Source: an uncultured Saprospiraceae bacterium (lineage in GTDB: Bacteria; Bacteroidota; Bacteroidia; Chitinophagales; Saprospiraceae). Taken from it: 53,184 nucleotides of DNA. Shown here in pieces: positions 51,217-53,184 of the stretch. Within the stretch, counting starts at the first letter, position 1. Each line of letters opens with the position of its first letter. The notes under the pieces were generated by a model that was not told where the DNA came from, made no database searches, and saw only the letters and a list, made by a program, of their open reading frames with translations. The stretch is taken from NCBI GenBank assembly GCA_937924805.1, contig CALDTZ010000007.1, positions 1 to 53,184 of the forward strand. Reading direction: 5' to 3'. The translations under genes and the position numbers were made by a program.

Positions 51217-52455
51217 CGAATTGATCGATATCTTTTGAAAAGAGCTTTATATCCTAAGCTTTTAAATTCAAATCCTGCCGGCTTTATTGACTACATAATG
51301 GTTATTCCTTGTTTTAATGAAGATTATAAAACCTTGGAACCCGTATTAGAAAGTATTGAGGCTGCTGCAAATGCATATGGCAGTCCCATTGAATTGCTAT
51401 TAGTCTTCAATCATTATAAAGATGTTAGTAAAGATGTAATAAAGGTTAATGAAAATACACAGTCTAAGGTGAGGCTCAGAAATAAGCATGATTTCGTACA
51501 TATTAAAATTCTGGACATTGCTTTTCCATCCTTTAAATTGGGTGGTGTAGGGTACGCTCGGAAAGTTGGGATGGATGAAGCGCTGAGACGATTTAATTAT
51601 TTGAAAAAACCGGATGGGGTTATCTTATGCATGGATGCTGATACATTGATTAGCGAGCATTATTTTATTTCAATTGCACCATTTGTAAAGTCAGAAAAGT
51701 GGGCTTGTTCTTTTCATTTTGAACACCCCGTACAAAAAGAAAGTATCATTAAGTATGAACTGCATTTACGATATTTTATAAATATGCAAAGGTTATTTCG
51801 ATTGCCCTATGCTTTTCAAACGGTTGGTAGCGCAATGGGAGTAAAAGCATTAGCTTATGCGCTTGAAGGTGGAATGAATAAACGGCAAGCTGGTGAAGAT
51901 TTTTACTTTTTGCAAAAATTTATTTCGAAAGGAAGAATATATGAAATTATGGATGCGAGGGTTATCCCATCTGATCGTGTATCCGACCGAGTCCCATTTG
52001 GTACAGGCAAAGCGGTAGGTGAGATAGAAGCTAAACCCGAAGATTATGGTAGTTATCATCCGACTTCCTTTGAAGCACTGTCAATCATTCCATTATTGCT
52101 TCAACAAGTCTATGAAAAACAAAATTGGAAAGAACAGAATTTGAATCCATTTGTTGAATTTCTTGTTGCCGAAAATGCAGATGAAATTTTTAATAAACTT
52201 AGATCACAGTCAAGAGATAAATTAGATTTTACAACTAAGTTTTTTTCTTGGTTTAATGCTTTCAAACTTTTTAAATACTTACACTTCACGCGCGATATTC
52301 ACTATCCAAATATTGTAATGGAGGAGTGCTGTAAATACTTGTTCAACAAAATAGGATTGGATTACTCCGATAATTTGAAAGACAATTTATGCGTTTTACG
52401 CGAGTACGACAAAAAGATGAATTACGGTGACAATTTTAATCAAGAATTAATGTAA
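51211..52455 (+). CDS. Family 2-type glycosyltransferase
   Basis: The 414-residue enzyme has a GT-A fold start YIMVIPCFNEDYKTLEPVLES, a metal-binding DxD-like DGVILCMDADTL near 145, and GEDFYFLQKFISKG near 228, which carries the catalytic acidic residue typical of GT2. No membrane helices are present, and the protein is cytoplasmic. It starts only 6 bases inside the divergent WbqC frame, and its 3' end overlaps the miaE stop by 9 bases on the opposite strand. The sugar and acceptor are not determined; cell-surface polysaccharide or lipid glycosylation is likely. Confidence 0.83.
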   Translation: MQRIDRYLLKRALYPKLLNSNPAGFIDYIMVIPCFNEDYKTLEPVLESIEAAANAYGSPIELLLVFNHYKDVSKDVIKVNENTQSKVRLRNKHDFVHIKILDIAFPSFKLGGVGYARKVGMDEALRRFNYLKKPDGVILCMDADTLISEHYFISIAPFVKSEKWACSFHFEHPVQKESIIKYELHLRYFINMQRLFRLPYAFQTVGSAMGVKALAYALEGGMNKRQAGEDFYFLQKFISKGRIYEIMDARVIPSDRVSDRVPFGTGKAVGEIEAKPEDYGSYHPTSFEALSIIPLLLQQVYEKQNWKEQNLNPFVEFLVAENADEIFNKLRSQSRDKLDFTTKFFSWFNAFKLFKYLHFTRDIHYPNIVMEECCKYLFNKIGLDYSDNLKDNLCVLREYDKKMNYGDNFNQELM

Positions 52456-53031
52456 AGCAGCTCTAATTTCTAAGCTAGCAAGGACTTCAGCTTCTCTTTC
52501 AATCCACCATGCTAAACGATCATAAACGACATCTTTGGCAAAGTAGGTAAGTGCCATTTTAACGAAAACATGGCCGTGCTTAGCTTCAGATACCCAGAGC
52601 ATTTTGTAAAATTTTTGTAATTCTTCCTGCTCCAATGCTTCAGCAATTAATTTAAAACGCTCTGCGCCTCTTGTTTCTACCACAGAAGCAATCAGTAATC
52701 GATCCATAAAACGTTCATCTCGTCCAGAATGGCATAACTTGATAAGTGCTTTAACGTATGGATCTTCGCCCATTGATCGGGGCATTGGTATGTTTCGTTT
52801 CCGCATTAAGTCATGAACCATTTTAAAATGCTCTAATTCCTCAATTCCAGTATCAATTAATTCAGGTAATATTTCTTTACGATCAGGATATTTGGCTACA
52901 AAACTCATCGCCATGGCCGAAGCTTTACGTTCACAATCTGCATGATCTTGTAAAAAAGCATCAAAATCTGCTAAAACAGCCTCTAGCCATTCTGGTTTAC
53001 TGGCTACAATAATATCAAGGTTCAGTTTCAT
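52447..53031 (-). CDS. miaE: tRNA-(ms2io6A) hydroxylase MiaE
   Basis: This 194-residue di-iron protein has paired ligand motifs in helices: DHADCERKASAMAM near 30, EELEHFKMVHD near 66, ETRGAERFKLIAEALEQ near 119, and EAKHGHVFVKMAL near 149. These match MiaE, the non-heme di-iron monooxygenase that hydroxylates the isopentenyl group of A37 in tRNA. The reaction uses O2, consistent with an aerobe. The gene precedes no other tRNA-modification gene here and follows maf with a 9-base gap on the same strand. It overlaps the convergent GT2 gene by 9 bases. Confidence 0.92.
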   Translation of the reverse strand: MKLNLDIIVASKPEWLEAVLADFDAFLQDHADCERKASAMAMSFVAKYPDRKEILPELIDTGIEELEHFKMVHDLMRKRNIPMPRSMGEDPYVKALIKLCHSGRDERFMDRLLIASVVETRGAERFKLIAEALEQEELQKFYKMLWVSEAKHGHVFVKMALTYFAKDVVYDRLAWWIEREAEVLASLEIRAALH

Positions 53032-53040
53032 AGTACTATA

Positions 53041-53184
53041 TTAAAATTGACTTATTTCTGTATATACTCGTGCAGTCGGAAGACCCATAATGTTTGTATA
53101 AGTTCCTATTATTTTGGTGACTTTATTTAATCCGATCCAATCTTGGATTCCATAACTGCCGGCTTTATGTAAAGGTTTAAAATT
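53041..53184 (-). CDS. maf: Maf-like nucleotide pyrophosphatase, C-terminal end (5' end missing)
   Basis: The last 47 residues read on the minus strand from the window edge give KAGSYGIQDWIGL and KIIGTYTNIMGLPTARVY. These match the conserved C-terminus of Maf proteins (KAGxYGIQxWIG...GxYxNVMGLP). Maf proteins hydrolyse (deoxy)nucleoside triphosphates such as modified pyrimidines and were first linked to septum inhibition. The rest of the gene lies beyond the window. It ends 9 bases before miaE on the same strand, so both are probably co-transcribed. Confidence 0.87.
   Translation of the reverse strand, partial: NFKPLHKAGSYGIQDWIGLNKVTKIIGTYTNIMGLPTARVYTEISQF

Noticed and set aside
1..53184. 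CRISPR array, prophage, toxin-antitoxin or secondary-metabolite cluster
   Set aside because: No regularly spaced repeats, phage structural genes, paired small ORFs or modular synthases were found on either strand.

Overview
The window is AT-rich (roughly one third G+C), densely coded chromosomal DNA from a member of the Bacteroidota. The evidence is several proteins ending in Por/type IX secretion (T9SS) C-terminal sorting domains, lipoproteins of the SCS type, a TamL-type lipoprotein, an S46 peptidase, a gingipain-like C25 peptidase, and promoter elements resembling TAnnTTTG. The mix of dockerin-bearing T9SS proteins and a PuuD-based purine cluster suggests a Saprospiria-like, probably aquatic, aerobic heterotroph. 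That placement is an inference. I see no rRNA, tRNA, insertion sequence, prophage or CRISPR array.

Layout. 1-3.7 kb: the end of a large secreted dockerin/cohesin-like T9SS protein, a coiled-coil lipoprotein overlapping a phosphodiesterase, and a di-heme cytochrome c peroxidase. 3.9-7.2 kb: a glycosyltransferase/epimerase pair divergent from a beta-phosphoglucomutase. 7.2-21.4 kb: a purine-degradation island. Its minus-strand arm reads xdhC-guaD-xdhA-xdhB. Its plus-strand arm reads puuD-allB-alc-uraD-uraH-DUF6986-ade. A Rieske oxygenase converges on ade. 21.5-31.1 kb: dihydrouridine synthase, an unusual radical SAM protein, a secreted cytochrome/copper-monooxygenase-like protein, a PLP lyase, a broken outer-membrane protein gene, and an rluD-luxC-like-nth run. 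31.1-38.3 kb: tamL divergent from a TrmH methyltransferase, then TlpA, purL and oxidase subunit III. 38.4-46.3 kb: secreted and outer-membrane proteins (C25 peptidase with a small T9SS partner, a DUF4465 T9SS protein with a TonB-dependent receptor). 46.7-53.2 kb: S46 dipeptidyl-peptidase, dynamin-like GTPase, WbqC-like protein, GT2 glycosyltransferase, MiaE and the end of Maf.

How the genes work together. The purine island encodes adenine to hypoxanthine (Ade), guanine to xanthine (GuaD), hypoxanthine/xanthine to urate (XdhAB with XdhC), urate to 5-hydroxyisourate (PuuD, membrane-bound with its own cytochrome c), then UraH, UraD, allantoinase and allantoicase down to ureidoglycolate plus urea. 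No ureidoglycolate lyase, urease, classical malate synthase or purine permease is visible here. Instead an uncharacterised HpcH/HpaI-like DUF6986 protein sits between uraH and ade, and it is my main candidate for an undescribed step. A second candidate system is the TonB-dependent receptor/DUF4465 pair, which looks like a T9SS-exported version of the corrinoid-capture loci known from gut Bacteroides.
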